The notes: generated by a model from the sequence alone, not told the origin. DNA of 64,000 nucleotides from an uncultured Bacteroides sp. (GCF_959029255.1 NZ_CAUFUE010000020.1:1-64000), one strand, 5' to 3'; numbered from the stretch's first letter, positions 42,013 to 51,772 are shown. Numbers and translations are program-made.

Positions 42013-42897
42013 TTATTTCATAGGTTCTATGATATAGCCTTGTTGTTCCAGTAAACTCAATACACCGTTGTTTCCCGGCAGATGTCCGGCGCCTACAACA
42101 AAGAGGGTAGGAGCTTCTTTCATGATGTTTGGCATTTTCTTGCTCCATGCTTTATTGCGATTGTCAAGCAGGGCTTCCAACTCACCAGGCAGGGGGTCGC
42201 AGGAGTTCCCCTCTCTTTCTTCGAAAATACTCAATAAGCCATTTAAATCTTGAGCTTTATAGAAAACTACAGCTTTCCGGCTTGTCTCTATTGCTTTTTC
42301 AATATTGCTGATGGTACAGTATAGTAACTCTGCCTGACGTTGTAATGTTTGACTGTTGAATAAAACATCCAATTGAGATTGGGCGGTTTCCAGTCCACCG
42401 ACTTTCTTGCCGTTCTGTTGGGCTTGTTGTTGGAAGTAAGTATCCAATTGTTCTTGAGGATTGAAACCTTTAAGATGCTTCATGCTGAAAATAAGTTCCA
42501 ACTGTTGGTTGATAAATGTGGGCTTTATTTGTGCCAACATGGAGATGTCTGCCTTTAGATTCTCCTTCACTATTTTCCCAAGCAGTTCGTATTGTTCAGG
42601 AGTAAACAAGCTTTGTAAAGTTGTGTCGGCGGGCATCATCATCATTTTCTGCATTTCCTGCATGAAAGCAGGTGCCGCCATTTCAGACATCACTACTTCA
42701 CCATAAACTTGGGAGGTTTCATTGATGGCTTGTGGCATACCGGCGATACTGTCTTTGATGCTGAGTGGCGCCAGATGGTGTGTCCCAAAAATGTAGGAAG
42801 GTTTTTCCAAACCGTTACCGGAGATTTTCCACAAGAGTTGTGCATTGCTATTCAGTGCAACGCAGATAAACAGGAGTATTCCTAAAATCTTCTTCAT
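42013..42897 (-). CDS. TraB/GumN family protein
   Basis: A 294-residue secreted protein (signal peptide ending ALNSNAQ) of the TraB/GumN family, which is related to the TIKI metalloproteases. The two conserved motifs are present: FGTHHLAP near residue 38 and VVGAGHLPG near residue 272. A run of methionines (EMQKMMMMPAD) occurs near residue 85. Likely periplasmic. Some relatives cleave peptides, but no substrate is known for the Bacteroides branch. Apparently a single gene. Confidence 0.88.
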   Translation of the reverse strand: MKKILGILLFICVALNSNAQLLWKISGNGLEKPSYIFGTHHLAPLSIKDSIAGMPQAINETSQVYGEVVMSEMAAPAFMQEMQKMMMMPADTTLQSLFTPEQYELLGKIVKENLKADISMLAQIKPTFINQQLELIFSMKHLKGFNPQEQLDTYFQQQAQQNGKKVGGLETAQSQLDVLFNSQTLQRQAELLYCTISNIEKAIETSRKAVVFYKAQDLNGLLSIFEEREGNSCDPLPGELEALLDNRNKAWSKKMPNIMKEAPTLFVVGAGHLPGNNGVLSLLEQQGYIIEPMK

Positions 42898-42984
42898 TAT
42901 TTTCTTTCTTATAGGGTTAATTCTGAATTATAAGTCGGAAAGAAATGAAGATAATCACAAAAGGTAAAAAAAATCAGCGTATTG

Positions 42985-43497
42985 TTAATTGGCCCTTCCT
43001 CCGCAAAGCCAATATTGCGTATAATATTTTTCCTTAAGACTGCTGACAATTACTCCTTGGCTGGTGCTGGCATGGACAAACTTTCCATCTTTGAGGTAGA
43101 TGCCTACATGCGCTACCTTTTTGCGTGAGTTACGGCTGGTAAAGAATACCAAATCTCCCTCGCGCAGGTTGCGGCGGGAGATTTTATGGCTTTCTTTTAA
43201 TTGCCCGTCTGTGCTTCTCGACAGACGGGTGCGATACACTTTCTTATAGAGTTGCGATACCAATCCCGAACAATCTGTGCCGCGCTTGGTGTCACCACCG
43301 GCACGATAAGGAGTACCTATCCATTCGGCTGCATTGACATACAGCCTGTGATTGTCTTCCAGCCCGATATCTATGCCTAGGCGTATGGAAGCTTGGGCCA
43401 ATGCTTTGTAGTCAAGGCGTGGGGCGGAAGAGTGGCAAGAACTTAAACCTATTAACAATCCGGTGAGGGCAACTATATACGAAAGGGCTCTTTTCAT
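42985..43497 (-). CDS. NlpC/P60 family cell-wall hydrolase lipoprotein
   Basis: A 170-residue lipoprotein (acylated Cys21 in IGLSSCHS) with an NlpC/P60 papain-like domain. The catalytic Cys76 is in RGTDCSGLVSQLY, His130 in KVAHVGIYL, and His142 in KFVHAST may complete the triad. It should cleave peptide stems of peptidoglycan at the envelope. Its start overlaps the stop of the upstream ABC ATPase gene by four bases, so the two are translationally coupled. Confidence 0.93.
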   Translation of the reverse strand: MKRALSYIVALTGLLIGLSSCHSSAPRLDYKALAQASIRLGIDIGLEDNHRLYVNAAEWIGTPYRAGGDTKRGTDCSGLVSQLYKKVYRTRLSRSTDGQLKESHKISRRNLREGDLVFFTSRNSRKKVAHVGIYLKDGKFVHASTSQGVIVSSLKEKYYTQYWLCGGRAN

Positions 43498-44303
43498 TCT
43501 TCAGTATTCTTAGGCGCTTCGGCAGAACTTGCTGTTTCAAGAGTTTCCTCAGTTTCGTTCGGCTTTTCTGCTTCGTTCAGTTCTTCTGTTATTTCTTTTT
43601 CTACGTCAACGTTGAAATAAGCTTCCAGCTCTTTCTCTGCCGAATTATTCTCATTCTGGATATCGCGGATGATAATGCCATGTTCCAGCAGTGCGATACG
43701 TGGACAAACGTCTACCGTGTGGTTCAGGTTGTGGCTGGAGATGATGACAGTTGCTCCATGTTCCTCATTGTACTTTTTCAGCAGATGCTTGATGATGGAC
43801 TGCGAACTGGGGTCGAGGAAATTAAACGGTTCATCCAAGATGAGCAATTGCGGATGATGGAGCATGGCGGATATAATACCGATTTTCTGTTTGTTTCCGG
43901 CAGAGAAATTGCGTATGAATTTCTTTTGTCCCATGACTTCACCGTTCATGAAGCGCTCAAAAGGAGCGATACGTTCATCCACCTCTTCCTTTTTCAATCC
44001 GTACATCTTTCCGATGAAATAGAAATATTCTTCGGGTGTAAGGTAGTCTATCAGAAAGCCGTCATCAATGAAAGCGCCGGTAAAGTTTTTCCAGTCCTCG
44101 CTCTTGCTGACGTCTATATCATTAATGGTAACATTTCCATTGTCAGCTTTCAGCAAGTCCAGCATCAGGCGGAAGAGGGTGGTCTTTCCGGCTCCGTTGT
44201 TCCCCACCAAACCAAGCATATCACCCTGGTTGATTGTATATTTTTCAATATCAACGGCTCTCTTGTCGCCGAAGTTCTTTTGAAGATTATTAATCTGTAT
44301 CAT
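43494..44303 (-). CDS. ABC transporter ATP-binding protein
   Basis: A 269-residue cytoplasmic ATPase. Walker A is GNNGAGKTTLF (35-45), the signature is FSAGNKQKIGI, an unusual form of LSGGQ, and Walker B is LLILDEPFNFLDP. After residue 225 comes an acidic extension of about 40 residues rich in Glu, Thr and Asn, not part of the ATPase fold. The DUF5687 membrane protein encoded 35 bases upstream is the probable permease partner. Cargo unknown. Confidence 0.93.
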   Translation of the reverse strand: MIQINNLQKNFGDKRAVDIEKYTINQGDMLGLVGNNGAGKTTLFRLMLDLLKADNGNVTINDIDVSKSEDWKNFTGAFIDDGFLIDYLTPEEYFYFIGKMYGLKKEEVDERIAPFERFMNGEVMGQKKFIRNFSAGNKQKIGIISAMLHHPQLLILDEPFNFLDPSSQSIIKHLLKKYNEEHGATVIISSHNLNHTVDVCPRIALLEHGIIIRDIQNENNSAEKELEAYFNVDVEKEITEELNEAEKPNETEETLETASSAEAPKNTEE

Positions 44304-44338
44304 GTTGATGTTTAATGTTTAATGATTAATTACTTTTC

Positions 44339-45826
44339 TCATTGTCTGCTGTCTCTGAAACCTTCCATATTCTTGTAACGGCGTTTCATGAAGCGGTGAT
44401 ACACATTCATCAGCCAGAAGCGGGAAGTCAGGATAAATCCTGCACCTATTACAATAAGGATGCATGCGGTAACCGTGGGACCGAAGAAGGCGTTCAATAC
44501 AAAGTTCATAAGCAAGGGAATACCGAAAGCCGCACCGGCTATCAGGTTTTGCAATCCGGTTCCCATATTATGGCGATTGGTCATTTTGGCGTTCAGGTCT
44601 ACCGTCTTATTGTTGTATACAGCCAGTTGGAACAAACAGAAATAAACACATCCGGCTACGAATATGGCCCAGGCAAAACAGCTTAATACGAGGAGTTTTC
44701 CCGTAGCCATGGCAGGTATCATCAGCACCATGGGAATAAGTATGGCAACACTATACAATATGTATTTGGCACGGAGCAATGTGTATATCGATTCCTTACG
44801 GCTCATCAATCCGTCAATGTAGTTACCTTCATAACTCATCAGGCTGGAAAGGAACAGAATGCCGAAGATAACGAAATTATACACCATGATAAAGTTCTTC
44901 ATCCCCTGTCCATCATACACTTCGGTGAAACTGAGGATGCAACTGAAAGCAATTACCACGATAAACACCATACGTAAGGCTGTCTTGCAAACTTTGTTGC
45001 GTAACAGCATTTTCAGTTCCAGACGCATGTATTCACCTATTTCGCCATAGCGGTCCAGGAATTTATATTCCGAAACATGCTTTACTTTCGTATCTTCTAC
45101 TTTATTGATTTCATCGTAAATCAGTCCAATCATCAATACACGGTTTATGAACCACATCAGGGCAATAGCTATCAGCACTCCGATAAATGACAACAGGTTT
45201 CCGGTAATGAAACCCTCTCCGAGGTTTATCGATAAGTCAAATAACGGGCTGTTTTCCGGTATGAACAATCCTGCCGCTATACCTCCATATGCAACAATTG
45301 GTAAAGCTATCCACCAGATGCGTTCATTCATCAGGGTGCGGCACAACAGGAACCAGTAATTATTGAAAACCATCAGTAGCCAGATACCGATGCAGTAGGT
45401 CAATACACCCATTATGCCATAGAATTTGGTGATGGTGACAATGGCGAATGGTACGAAAAAGAACAACCATATCAGGTTGAAGCCATTCAGACCGGAGCGT
45501 ATCAGCAAAAAGTCGATTAGACGGTTCCGCCTTACGGGGAGCAGCAGATAGGGCTTTACCTCCTGTGTCGGTGTTTTTTGAAAAGGAAAACGCATCATAA
45601 AGTCCAGGACCAGAACAAAGATTAGTCCACTGTTCAGTACGTGATAGGCTTCCGTTGCACCGCCGTCGAAAGCAAAAGCGAAGGTCGTTCCGAAGAACAT
45701 CAGATAGCCGGCCCAAAAGATTGCCATGAAGTACATCCAGAACTTGCCGAACTTGTTCTTTTCGTACATCGGGTTTCGTTTGGCCGCCAGTTTACCGTGC
45801 TTGCGCAGTTCTAAAAATAGGCTCAT
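44339..45826 (-). CDS. DUF5687 family membrane protein (probable ABC permease)
   Basis: A 495-residue polytopic membrane protein of Bacteroidota family DUF5687, with roughly 11-12 hydrophobic segments. It starts MSLFLELRKHGKLAAKRNP, typical for the family; a longer reading to 45883 runs into the terminator of the preceding gene and is rejected. The ABC ATPase gene follows 35 bases later, so the two probably form one exporter. What it moves is unknown. Confidence 0.85.
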   Translation of the reverse strand: MSLFLELRKHGKLAAKRNPMYEKNKFGKFWMYFMAIFWAGYLMFFGTTFAFAFDGGATEAYHVLNSGLIFVLVLDFMMRFPFQKTPTQEVKPYLLLPVRRNRLIDFLLIRSGLNGFNLIWLFFFVPFAIVTITKFYGIMGVLTYCIGIWLLMVFNNYWFLLCRTLMNERIWWIALPIVAYGGIAAGLFIPENSPLFDLSINLGEGFITGNLLSFIGVLIAIALMWFINRVLMIGLIYDEINKVEDTKVKHVSEYKFLDRYGEIGEYMRLELKMLLRNKVCKTALRMVFIVVIAFSCILSFTEVYDGQGMKNFIMVYNFVIFGILFLSSLMSYEGNYIDGLMSRKESIYTLLRAKYILYSVAILIPMVLMIPAMATGKLLVLSCFAWAIFVAGCVYFCLFQLAVYNNKTVDLNAKMTNRHNMGTGLQNLIAGAAFGIPLLMNFVLNAFFGPTVTACILIVIGAGFILTSRFWLMNVYHRFMKRRYKNMEGFRDSRQ

Positions 45827-45852
45827 TGTGTGTAGATGATTAGAATGTATAT

Positions 45853-45894
45853 AAAAAAGGCCACGCTGCTTTTTTTCAAACAACGCAGCCTTCT
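45853..45894 (-). terminator. Intrinsic terminator after the M16 protease gene
   Basis: On the minus strand AAGGC and GCTGC segments pair with GCAGC and GCCTT around an A-rich loop, followed by six T residues. It separates the protease gene from the DUF5687 operon. Confidence 0.7.
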
Positions 45895-45908
45895 TGGATT
45901 ATAAGCTA

Positions 45909-48734
45909 TTATTTGCTTTCTGCTTCAGGACTGATCATTGATACTTCAATCTCATTTTTTTGCTTGAGCAAATCATCAGCAAATTTCTGAATGTCTTTCA
46001 TCGTGATGCTGTTTACAATTTGTTCGTAATCATTGATGCGATCCATACCGGTGAATAGGTATTCATCAATGCCGCCCAGCCAATAGCTGTTTTCTTTCAA
46101 GTCTTCGGCATGTTTTTTCAGCATAAACTCTTTCACCTTGTTTAGATTTTCTTCGGTAGAACCTGCTTTTGCAAAGTTGTTAAGTTCGTCGAAGATAATC
46201 TTCATCAGCTTCTCTCTCTTTGCAGGTGCAGTATCGAAGATAATCTGCAAAACAGCCTTCTCCGTCGGATACTTTCTCAATTGTCCGCCTACATATACAC
46301 CGTACGTACCACCTTCATCCTCACGCATTTTGGCAGTGTAAATCAGGTCAAGGATTTGTCCGGCCATATCCAGTAAGATGTCGTTCTTTAAGTTATACTT
46401 ACAGTCGCCGCTAATCAGGATAAAGTTAGAAGCTTTGGCAGTCTCTTGTTTGCGGATGAATTCATTCTTATAGGCACCCTGGCGTATTTCAACCTTATTA
46501 TCTTTGAAAGTCTCCTTACGGTTGATGGCAGGCAGTGCGCCTAAGTATTGGGCAATCAACGGTTTCATTTGCTCAACGTCTACGTTTCCTACAAAAATGA
46601 AAGTGAAGTCGCTGGCATCTTTATAACGGTCATTGTACATTGACAGGATTTTATCATAGTCCATCTTGTCAATCATGTCGCCTTTGATTCTCACCTGTCT
46701 GGGGTGCTTCATGTAGATACCGGCTTGAATTGAGTCACTGAAAGCCACCTGTGGATTCATTTCCATGTTGAGCAATGCGGCTTTGTTACGGTTCTTGTAA
46801 GAAGCGAATGCCTCGTCGTCACGGCGTGGAGCGGTGAATGTCAGATAAGTCAACTGCATCATGGTCTCAAAATCTTTCGGAGAGCAACTGCCGTTAACGG
46901 CTTCCGTCTTGTCACCGATACCATAGCTTACAGAAGCTTTCTTTCCTGCCAATACTTTTTCAAGGTTCACAGCGCTGAAGTTTCCTAAACCACCTACACT
47001 TACGGCATCCAACCCGTTGATATTGATAATCTCTGAATTAGGGAACAAAGAGCTACCACCCAGGCTGACACCCTTCATGCGGATTTCATCAGCCTTGAAG
47101 TCAGTCTTCTTGATGATAACCTTAACACCGTTGGACAGCGTCAAAGTTGTAGTACCGAATATATCATCCTTCTTTTCAGATACGATTTTACCACCCTTCG
47201 GAGCTTCTTTCATCAACGGCTCGTCAGATACCTTGTCCACGTATGCCGTCAATTTCTCAGCTTTTACATCTTTCAGGATTTTCTTGATTGCATCTTCCGA
47301 AGGTATTTTCAATCCTTCTTTTTCAGGAGCGAGGATGGCAACTACCTGGTTGCTGTCCGTAACGAGTTCCTGCATCATCTGGTTCAGCGCTGCTACGGGG
47401 ATGGCAGGAGCAATCTGGTTGATGATGGCATATTCGTTTTCAATGCCCGGGATAGGTTCGTTATCAAGGAAATGACGGACATATTCGTTCACATACTCCT
47501 CATTTTTGCGCTTGTCGCGTTCGTTGAAAGCAGATTCCAGTTGGCGCAGATATTCAGCGCGGGCACGGTTGTATTCTGTTTCGGTAAATCCGAACTGGCG
47601 TGCACGTTCAGTCTCGCGAAGCAGGGCGGCGATACCGTTTTCTATGGCATCTTCCTTGCAAACTACGATACCTGTAAATGCATCCTTTGTTTTAGCGACA
47701 AAGAAATCATCATCGTATGTAGTGGCGTAGATATACGGAGGATTCGCTGTTTGTACCAATTCGTTCAAACGCGCATTCAGCATGTTGTTGATAAGGGTAG
47801 TCGCATAGTCTTGCAGCAGATAGCCCATGTTGGTCTTTTCAGCATCAGGGGTAGTTTCGTGCTTGTTGAAGACTAAAGCCTGTACGTTGGGCTGTTCCTT
47901 GTCTTTATAGATAATAACAATCGGTTCCTTGTTGTCATTTACCGGATAATATTCACGCTTGGCAGCATTGGGCTGTGCGGGGATGTCGGAGAAAATCTTC
48001 TTGATTTGAGCTTCGATGGCGTCTACGTCCACATCACCTACCACAACGATACCTTGCAAGTCGGGGCGATACCATTTTTCATAATAATCTCTCAAAGTCT
48101 GAGGTTTGAAGTTCATTACCACCTCCATGGTTCCGATAGGGAAACAGTGGGCATACTTGGTTCCTTCAAACATCACGGGCAACATCTTTTCCTGGAAACG
48201 CTGGATGGCACTCATGCTGGTACGCCATTCTTCGTTGATAACTCCACGTTCCTTGTCTATTTCTTTCGGATCGAGAGTAAGGTCGTTACTCCAGTCGTGC
48301 AAAATCAGCAGACAAGAGTCGATAGCTCCCGGAGTAGTTACGGGGACATTGGAGATATTGTATACGGTTTCGTCAACGGAAGTATAAGCGTTCAGGTTTT
48401 CGCCGAACTTCACACCGATACGTTCCAGATATTGTTTCAAAGCGTCACCCGGGAAGTGAGTGGTTCCATTGAAGCACATGTGTTCCAGGAAGTGGGCAAG
48501 GCCGCGTTGGCTTTCTTCTTCCTGAATAGAACCTACTTTCTGGGCAATATAGAAATCAGCCCGGTTGGCAGGAAGGTTGTTCTTGCGGATGTAATACGTC
48601 AATCCGTTGTCTAATTTACCTATGCGTACGTTTTTGTCAACGGGGATAGGCGGCATTTGCTGGGCAAATACTTGTTGAAAGTTGCAGCAAATTATCAGTG
48701 CTACAATCCATAAACTGCGTAATAAATGTTTCAT
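45909..48734 (-). CDS. M16 family zinc metallopeptidase
   Basis: A 941-residue secreted protease with a signal peptide ending FQQVFAQ. The inverted zinc motif HFLEH is at residues 81-85 (RGLAHFLEHMCFNG), with the third zinc ligand in the ERGVINEEW region about 75 residues later. The second M16 pair (about 520-930) lacks the motif, as usual. Periplasmic PqqL-like peptidase. It lies 76 bases after kdsA on the same strand and ends at a terminator. Confidence 0.95.
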   Translation of the reverse strand: MKHLLRSLWIVALIICCNFQQVFAQQMPPIPVDKNVRIGKLDNGLTYYIRKNNLPANRADFYIAQKVGSIQEEESQRGLAHFLEHMCFNGTTHFPGDALKQYLERIGVKFGENLNAYTSVDETVYNISNVPVTTPGAIDSCLLILHDWSNDLTLDPKEIDKERGVINEEWRTSMSAIQRFQEKMLPVMFEGTKYAHCFPIGTMEVVMNFKPQTLRDYYEKWYRPDLQGIVVVGDVDVDAIEAQIKKIFSDIPAQPNAAKREYYPVNDNKEPIVIIYKDKEQPNVQALVFNKHETTPDAEKTNMGYLLQDYATTLINNMLNARLNELVQTANPPYIYATTYDDDFFVAKTKDAFTGIVVCKEDAIENGIAALLRETERARQFGFTETEYNRARAEYLRQLESAFNERDKRKNEEYVNEYVRHFLDNEPIPGIENEYAIINQIAPAIPVAALNQMMQELVTDSNQVVAILAPEKEGLKIPSEDAIKKILKDVKAEKLTAYVDKVSDEPLMKEAPKGGKIVSEKKDDIFGTTTLTLSNGVKVIIKKTDFKADEIRMKGVSLGGSSLFPNSEIININGLDAVSVGGLGNFSAVNLEKVLAGKKASVSYGIGDKTEAVNGSCSPKDFETMMQLTYLTFTAPRRDDEAFASYKNRNKAALLNMEMNPQVAFSDSIQAGIYMKHPRQVRIKGDMIDKMDYDKILSMYNDRYKDASDFTFIFVGNVDVEQMKPLIAQYLGALPAINRKETFKDNKVEIRQGAYKNEFIRKQETAKASNFILISGDCKYNLKNDILLDMAGQILDLIYTAKMREDEGGTYGVYVGGQLRKYPTEKAVLQIIFDTAPAKREKLMKIIFDELNNFAKAGSTEENLNKVKEFMLKKHAEDLKENSYWLGGIDEYLFTGMDRINDYEQIVNSITMKDIQKFADDLLKQKNEIEVSMISPEAESK

Positions 48735-48810
48735 TATAGTTGTTTAATTAAAATGTTCTTTGACCTATATGTCGGCTAGCGGAATAATAAATCACAATGG
48801 AATGGAAAAA

Positions 48811-49614
48811 TTATTCTTTTACGGCTTCGCGGATACGAACCAACTTAGTCAACAAGCCTTCCAGCAGGTCTAGTTTCAGCATATTGGCGCCATCACTCTT
48901 GGCCACAGCGGGGTTCTCGTGAGTTTCAATAAATAAGCCGTCCACACCCACTGCGACGCCGGCTTTGGCAACCGTTTCAATCAACTGGGGCATACCGCCG
49001 GTGACTCCGCTGGTCTGGTTAGGCTGTTGCAGAGAATGGGTCACATCCAGAATGACGGGGAAACCGAAAGCCTGCATTTCAGGGATACCGCGATAATCAA
49101 TCACCAAGTCCTGGTAGCCGAACGTCGTACCGCGTTCCGTGAGCATCACATTCTTATTTCCCGCTTCCACCACTTTATCTGCCGCAAAGCGCATGGCAAG
49201 AGGGGAGAGGAACTGACCTTTCTTGATATTGATAATCTTGCCCGTCTTGGCGGCGGCTATCAGCAAGTCCGTCTGGCGGCAAAGGAAAGCGGGGATTTGC
49301 AGTATGTCCACGTACTCCGCCGCCATCGTAGCCTCTTCTGCGGCATGGATATCCGTCACGGTAGGAACTCCGAACGTGTCGTGTACTTTCTTTAATATTT
49401 TCAATGCTTTCTCGTCACCGATACCCATGAAAGAGTCCAGGCGCGAGCGGTTGGCTTTGCGGTAAGAACCTTTAAATACGTATGGGATTTGCAGTTTTTC
49501 GGTGATGGTTACTATACGCTCTGCGATGCGCATCGCCATTTCTTCTCCTTCGATGACGCAAGGACCTGCCAAAAGAAAGAAGTTACCGGCAGGATTATTT
49601 TTCAGTTCAATCAT
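48811..49614 (-). CDS. kdsA: 3-deoxy-8-phosphooctulonate synthase
   Basis: A 267-residue cytoplasmic enzyme that condenses phosphoenolpyruvate and arabinose-5-phosphate to Kdo-8-phosphate for lipopolysaccharide core synthesis. FLLAGPCVIEGEEMAMRIAE, FKGSYRKANRSRLDSFMG, TDIHAAEEA, IPAFLCRQTDLL and NVMLTERGTTFGYQDLV are the family blocks. Cys in FLCRQ is generally present in both metal and non-metal types. It starts 13 bases after the lipid kinase stop, within a probable miaA-kinase-kdsA run. Confidence 0.97.
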   Translation of the reverse strand: MIELKNNPAGNFFLLAGPCVIEGEEMAMRIAERIVTITEKLQIPYVFKGSYRKANRSRLDSFMGIGDEKALKILKKVHDTFGVPTVTDIHAAEEATMAAEYVDILQIPAFLCRQTDLLIAAAKTGKIINIKKGQFLSPLAMRFAADKVVEAGNKNVMLTERGTTFGYQDLVIDYRGIPEMQAFGFPVILDVTHSLQQPNQTSGVTGGMPQLIETVAKAGVAVGVDGLFIETHENPAVAKSDGANMLKLDLLEGLLTKLVRIREAVKE

Positions 49615-49627
49615 ATCTTATTTTTAT

Positions 49628-50554
49628 TTAATTGGGTATAATCAGCGTTATCGCCTCATGCATCACCCCGATGTCCAGCGGGAAGTGCCGGTCAAGGATA
49701 CGTCCGTCCAAATCGACAGAAGCGTTTTGCGCGCGAAGCACCTTAACCTTCTGCGTGCGGTAGGGCATCACGACTTTATGGTTCAGGATTCTGCCTTGGA
49801 TAAGCATCCATAGCCCCGACCAAAGTTGCAACAGCTCCGGGCGGTAGATTACGGAAACATCCAGCCAGCCATTATAGGGCACGGCGCTTGGCGCCTGTCC
49901 ATATCCCCATGCGCTTCCTATGCAAACCGTCATGATGCGTCCACGTATGTGCTCACCGTTTATTTTCAGATGCATGCGGTATAATTTACGTTCAAAAATG
50001 ATGGAGAGTAGCGCCATGAAATAGGAGAGGAATTTCACTCCCCAGAAACGTTTGCACTGGTCGGTAATCTTCACGATACGTGCGCCGAGTCCTATGTTGA
50101 TGGCGTTCAGGAAATAGCGTGTCAAATGTTTCTCGCCATCATAGTAATAGCAGGTGCCGACGTCTATCTTCCTGCGTCGGTTGTTGATGATGCAATCTAC
50201 CGCTTTCTTGTATTCGGAACTCATTTCCCAATAGTTGGCAAAGTCGTTGCCTATGCCATTTGGGATAATTCCGATGGCTATGTTTTCCTTATCTTCCGCA
50301 TTGGAGAGCATGATGCCGTTGATAGCGTCGTTCAAAGCGCCGTCACCACCCACAATGACGATGGTGCGGTAACCGTTGTTGGCTAGGATACCTGCCAGGC
50401 GCTCTACCGAACCAAACCCCTCGGACTGCACGTAGTCGTAAGACACGCCTTTGCCGTCCATGTATTCTTTAATTTCTTTCCACCGTTTCTGCACCTTTCG
50501 TGTTCCGGCTTTAGGGTTATATATCACACCCCACTTTTCGGGTTCTACGCTCAT
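49628..50554 (-). CDS. Diacylglycerol/lipid kinase family protein (DagK/YegS type)
   Basis: A 308-residue lipid kinase. The nucleotide motif is VGGDGALNDAING (about 68-80), the Mg/phosphate segments are GIIPNGIGNDFANYW and the C-terminal VDLDGRI. Membrane-associated, phosphorylating diacylglycerol or a related lipid. It sits 13 bases upstream of kdsA, so it may be coexpressed with lipopolysaccharide synthesis. The exact lipid cannot be read from sequence. Confidence 0.92.
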   Translation of the reverse strand: MSVEPEKWGVIYNPKAGTRKVQKRWKEIKEYMDGKGVSYDYVQSEGFGSVERLAGILANNGYRTIVIVGGDGALNDAINGIMLSNAEDKENIAIGIIPNGIGNDFANYWEMSSEYKKAVDCIINNRRRKIDVGTCYYYDGEKHLTRYFLNAINIGLGARIVKITDQCKRFWGVKFLSYFMALLSIIFERKLYRMHLKINGEHIRGRIMTVCIGSAWGYGQAPSAVPYNGWLDVSVIYRPELLQLWSGLWMLIQGRILNHKVVMPYRTQKVKVLRAQNASVDLDGRILDRHFPLDIGVMHEAITLIIPN

Positions 50555-50590
50555 GAGTTTATTTACGATTAGACTATTTACTATTTACGA

Positions 50591-50640
50591 TTGAAGCTAC
50601 TCTCTAACTATCAACTATTATTTATCAACTATCAACTGCC
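50591..50640. repeat. Dispersed GTTGATAGTTGATAG-type repeat, intergenic copy
   Basis: ACTATCAACTATTATTTATC and ATCAACTATCAACTG words fill most of the 93-base gap between miaA and the kinase gene. The same words occur inside the esterase gene at 63711-63740. Confidence 0.65.
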
Positions 50641-50647
50641 AAAAGTA

Positions 50648-51568
50648 CTAAATCTCTTTGAGTTTAGCCTTTACAAAGGCAATCTTTTCTTGCATAGGCA
50701 GGCGGGCATCTATCCAATGGATGGTGAACCCGCGTCTTTCCATCCCCCGGAACCAGGTCATCTGTCGTTTGGCAAACTGATGGATGGCGATTTCCAGTTG
50801 GCTGAACATTTCGTCGTAAGTCAGTTGGCCGATGACATAAAGCGTCAGATATTTGTATTCCAGTCCGTAATAAATAAGGTCGTCCGGTTTAATGCCTTGT
50901 TCTATCAGCCGGCGTACTTCATCCACCATGCCTTCATCCAGTCGTTGGCGCAGGCGCCGGGTTATCTTCTCACGGCGCAGTTCCCGGTCGATATCCACAC
51001 CGATGATGAGGCTGTTCAGTGATGGAAACGAGCGCTCGTCCACCGGAGTGTGCGCATAATATTCCTCAATCTCAATGGCGCGGATGGCACGTTTGGCAGT
51101 ATCTACGTCCGTGGTATTATGCAGACTTTTATAACCTTTCAGAATATCAGTCAACTCTTCCAGGGATTTGCCCGCCAAGCCGGAACGTAACTCCGGATTT
51201 TCGGGTACGGGCAGTAATCTGTAGCCTCTCAGTACGGATTCCAGATACATTCCGGTTCCTCCACATAGAACGGGTAGGCGGCCTTTTTGTTTAATAGTCT
51301 CGTATGCATCCAGAAAATCACGCTGGTACTCAAAAACATTGTACTTGTAGCCCGGGTTGGCAATGTCAATCAAGTGATAGGGTATTTGTTTCCCGTTTAC
51401 GGTGTAGTCGGCAAGGTCTTTCCCGGTGCCGAGGTCCATACCCCGGTAGATTTGCCGGGAGTCGGCACTAATGATTTCCGTATCCAGTTCGGCGGCAAGC
51501 GCGGCGGCAAACGGAGTTTTCCCCGAAGCGGTAGGACCCAATATGGCGATTAAATCATAGTCAGGCAT
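50648..51568 (-). CDS. miaA: tRNA dimethylallyltransferase
   Basis: A 306-residue cytoplasmic enzyme that adds the dimethylallyl group to A37 of tRNAs reading codons beginning with U. The P-loop GPTASGKTPFA is at 11-21; SADSRQIYRGMDLGTGK and LIDIANPGYKYNVFEYQRDF line the catalytic channel; CGGTGMYLESVLRGY and FAKRQMTWFRGM are further family blocks. Complete and of normal length. A -7 box lies at 51594-51601. Confidence 0.97.
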   Translation of the reverse strand: MPDYDLIAILGPTASGKTPFAAALAAELDTEIISADSRQIYRGMDLGTGKDLADYTVNGKQIPYHLIDIANPGYKYNVFEYQRDFLDAYETIKQKGRLPVLCGGTGMYLESVLRGYRLLPVPENPELRSGLAGKSLEELTDILKGYKSLHNTTDVDTAKRAIRAIEIEEYYAHTPVDERSFPSLNSLIIGVDIDRELRREKITRRLRQRLDEGMVDEVRRLIEQGIKPDDLIYYGLEYKYLTLYVIGQLTYDEMFSQLEIAIHQFAKRQMTWFRGMERRGFTIHWIDARLPMQEKIAFVKAKLKEI

Positions 51569-51593
51569 ATCTCTGATTTTGTTAATTTGAACA

Positions 51594-51601
51594 CAAAGAT
51601 A
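51594..51601 (-). promoter_or_regulatory. -7 promoter box for miaA
   Basis: TATCTTTG on the minus strand, 25 bases before the miaA start codon. The -33 triplet at the right distance is CTG rather than TTG. Confidence 0.5.
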
Positions 51602-51674
51602 TGAAAAAGGAAGTGAAAAACAGAGGTTTACTTCTTAAATGGTGTTATAAAACATACTTTTTCTCTTGGATAAT

Positions 51675-51704
51675 TTGCGGAAATCTCAAAAGTGCGTATA
51701 TTTG
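51675..51704 (+). promoter_or_regulatory. Consensus promoter for a candidate short RNA
   Basis: TTG (51675-51677), exactly 19 bases, then TATATTTG (51697-51704): a perfect fit to the Bacteroides consensus on the plus strand, although no plus-strand gene follows. Confidence 0.6.
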
Positions 51705-51710
51705 CAATGT

Positions 51711-51772
51711 GTTTTTCATAGTATTAGATTTAAGGTTAACAAAGGTTGGAGTACAGCGGTACTCCTTTTTTT
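51711..51772 (+). ncRNA. Candidate short RNA of about 60 nucleotides
   Basis: A perfect promoter ends at 51704 and an intrinsic terminator lies at 51748-51772 (GGAGTAC, loop AGCG, GTACTCC, then seven T). Between them is only a four-codon frame (MCFS). The neighbouring genes are both on the minus strand, so the transcript would stand alone between miaA and the helix-turn-helix gene. No known family recognised. Confidence 0.45.
51748..51772 (+). terminator. Intrinsic terminator of the candidate short RNA
   Basis: Seven-base stem, four-base loop and a T7 tract on the plus strand. Confidence 0.75.
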
